Of a stretch of DNA of 7,004 nucleotides, positions 5,906 through 7,004 are shown piece by piece. The position numbers and the translations under genes were made by a program. Every line of letters starts with the position of its first letter. Within the stretch, counting starts at the first letter, position 1. The notes under the pieces are model-generated. The model was not told where the DNA came from. It was given only the letters and a program-made list of their open reading frames with translations, and ran no database searches. Source of the stretch: CP2-2F sp034436235 (GTDB lineage Bacteria > Chloroflexota > Anaerolineae > Aggregatilineales > UBA2796). Location of the stretch: positions 1 through 7,004 of the forward strand of contig DAOTWB010000289.1 of NCBI GenBank assembly GCA_034436235.1, given 5' to 3'.

Positions 5906-7004
5906 ATGCGTATTCTCTTTCTGACTTCTCAAGTGCCTTATCCGCCGTATGGCGGCGGCGCCTTGCGCGTCTACGGCTTGCTGGACGGCTTGCACAAGGC
6001 AGGACATCAGTTGGACTTGCTCACTTTCAGCGAGCCGAGCGCGCCGCCGCCGCAACAGACGCTGCTCGCCGCGCTCTGTCAGGATGTGCGCAGCGTGCCA
6101 TATACGCCGCGCGGCGCACGGCAGCGCCTGCGCGACCTGCTCCTGACGCGGCAGGCAGACCTTGCGCGCCGCTTCGATTCGCCCGCCTTTGCCGCGGCGC
6201 TGCGCGATCAGCTCAGGACGACGCGCTACGATATCATCCACATGCAGAGCCTTGAAATGGCGGCTTACTTGCCTATCTTGCGCGCTGCAGCGCCACAAGC
6301 GCGCTTGATCTACGATGCCTACAACGCTGAGTACGACCTGCAACGCTCGATCTACGCCGTAGATCGGCGTCAGCTCACGCGCTTGCCGCAAGCGCTCTAC
6401 TCGTTCATCCAATGGCGGCGTCTGCTGCGCTTTGAGCGCGGCGTATGCCGTGCAGCGGACGCCGTGATCGCGGTCAGCGAGGCGGATGCAGCCGCGTTGC
6501 GCAAGTTAGCGCCTGAGAAGCAGATCGCAGTGGTGCCGAACGGCATTTTCACAGCCGAATACGCGCAGCCGAGCGCACAGCTGAATCTAGGCGACTCGGC
6601 GCTGCTCTTCACAGGCACGATGAGCTACCGTCCGAATGTAGACGCCGTGCTGTGGTTCGTGGAGCAGGTCTTGGATCGCGTGCGGCAAGCCGTGCCGACG
6701 GCGCGGCTGTTCATTGTAGGCAACAAGCCGCATCCGCGCCTCGACGCTATCCGTCAGCGCCCTGACGTGGAGATCACAGGTTTTGTGCAAGATGTGACGC
6801 CTTTTTTGCACGCGGCGACGATCTACATCGCGCCGTTGCGCATGGGCAGCGGCACGCGCTTGAAGTTGCTGCAAGCGATGGCAGTCGGCTGCGCGATTGT
6901 CTCGACCAGCGTCGGCGCACAAGGCATCGCGCTGCAAAACGGACGCGAGGCGATCATCGCCGATGACGCACTCAGCTTTGCGCAGGCGGTGATCGGTCTG
7001 CTGA
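5906..7004 (+). CDS. GT4-family glycosyltransferase, 3' end cut by window
   Basis: The frame is open from ATG 5906 to the last base (366 codons plus one base); the true C-terminus, probably a few tens of residues, lies outside. The protein opens MRILFLTSQVPYPPYGGGAL with the nucleotide-sugar transferase glycine loop at 16-18, and has YDIIHMQSLEMA (108-119), IYDAYNAEYDL (135-145), VPNGI (210-214), GTMSYRPNVDA (237-247), LFIVGNKP (268-275), GFVQDV (292-297) and PLRMGSGTRLKLLQAMA (310-326). This is the GT4 subgroup with a GSGTRLK signature, seen in exopolysaccharide and PEP-CTERM-linked clusters, and differs from the neighbouring EGFGFPPLE type. The position usually filled by Glu in LEAMA is Gln323. 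The start is supported by GAGTGAG (5894-5900) 5 bases upstream and by the typical N-terminal strand. It follows the previous gene by 24 bp, so probably the same transcript. Confidence 0.92.
   Translation, partial: MRILFLTSQVPYPPYGGGALRVYGLLDGLHKAGHQLDLLTFSEPSAPPPQQTLLAALCQDVRSVPYTPRGARQRLRDLLLTRQADLARRFDSPAFAAALRDQLRTTRYDIIHMQSLEMAAYLPILRAAAPQARLIYDAYNAEYDLQRSIYAVDRRQLTRLPQALYSFIQWRRLLRFERGVCRAADAVIAVSEADAAALRKLAPEKQIAVVPNGIFTAEYAQPSAQLNLGDSALLFTGTMSYRPNVDAVLWFVEQVLDRVRQAVPTARLFIVGNKPHPRLDAIRQRPDVEITGFVQDVTPFLHAATIYIAPLRMGSGTRLKLLQAMAVGCAIVSTSVGAQGIALQNGREAIIADDALSFAQAVIGLL

Noticed and set aside
5876..6412. 178-codon minus-strand frame, and plus-strand frames at 5896-6255 and 5949-6146
   Set aside because: All overlap the clear GT4 frame from ATG 5906, whose motifs continue to the window end.

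Overview
The window is GC-rich bacterial DNA (about 60% by eye, with very frequent GCGC). The best guess is a Chloroflexota (Anaerolineae-like) chromosome. The main reason is the long Thr/Ala/Pro linker joining a kinase-like domain and a membrane helix to an SGNH hydrolase, a style common in that phylum; this is an inference from protein architecture, not a marker-gene result. No RNA genes, insertion sequences or CRISPR arrays were seen.

Left part (1-805, + strand): the last 16 codons of one gene (1-51) are followed by a complete gene (228-767) whose C-terminus is nearly identical. These are tandem paralogs of a family I cannot name with confidence. Each copy is followed by the same 9-bp GC-rich hairpin (61-86 and 775-800). 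The hairpin loop appears inverted between the two copies.

Middle part (806-2656, - strand): a full-length typA/bipA translational GTPase, convergent with the paralog gene. It has a recognisable promoter (2753-2782) and a leader of about 90 nt containing a small hairpin next to the ribosome binding site.

Right part (2877-7004, + strand): a probable operon of three genes. The first encodes an unusual membrane protein: a catalytically dead protein-kinase-like domain, one membrane helix, a repetitive Thr/Ala/Pro stalk and an extracellular SGNH/GDSL hydrolase domain. It overlaps by 13 bp a GT4 glycosyltransferase gene (4760-5881). After a 24-bp gap comes a second, different GT4 glycosyltransferase (5906 onward), cut by the window end. 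Two glycosyltransferases with a surface-exposed SGNH esterase/acyltransferase-type domain point to synthesis and acyl modification of a cell-surface polysaccharide, with the pseudokinase as a possible cytoplasmic regulatory or docking domain.

The least ordinary signals are the pseudokinase-SGNH fusion, the loop-inverted hairpin after the tandem paralogs, a bulged hairpin of about 14 bp just upstream of the fusion gene's likely start, and a shared start context (CAAGCAT then GTGCCTATG) in front of two otherwise unrelated + strand genes.
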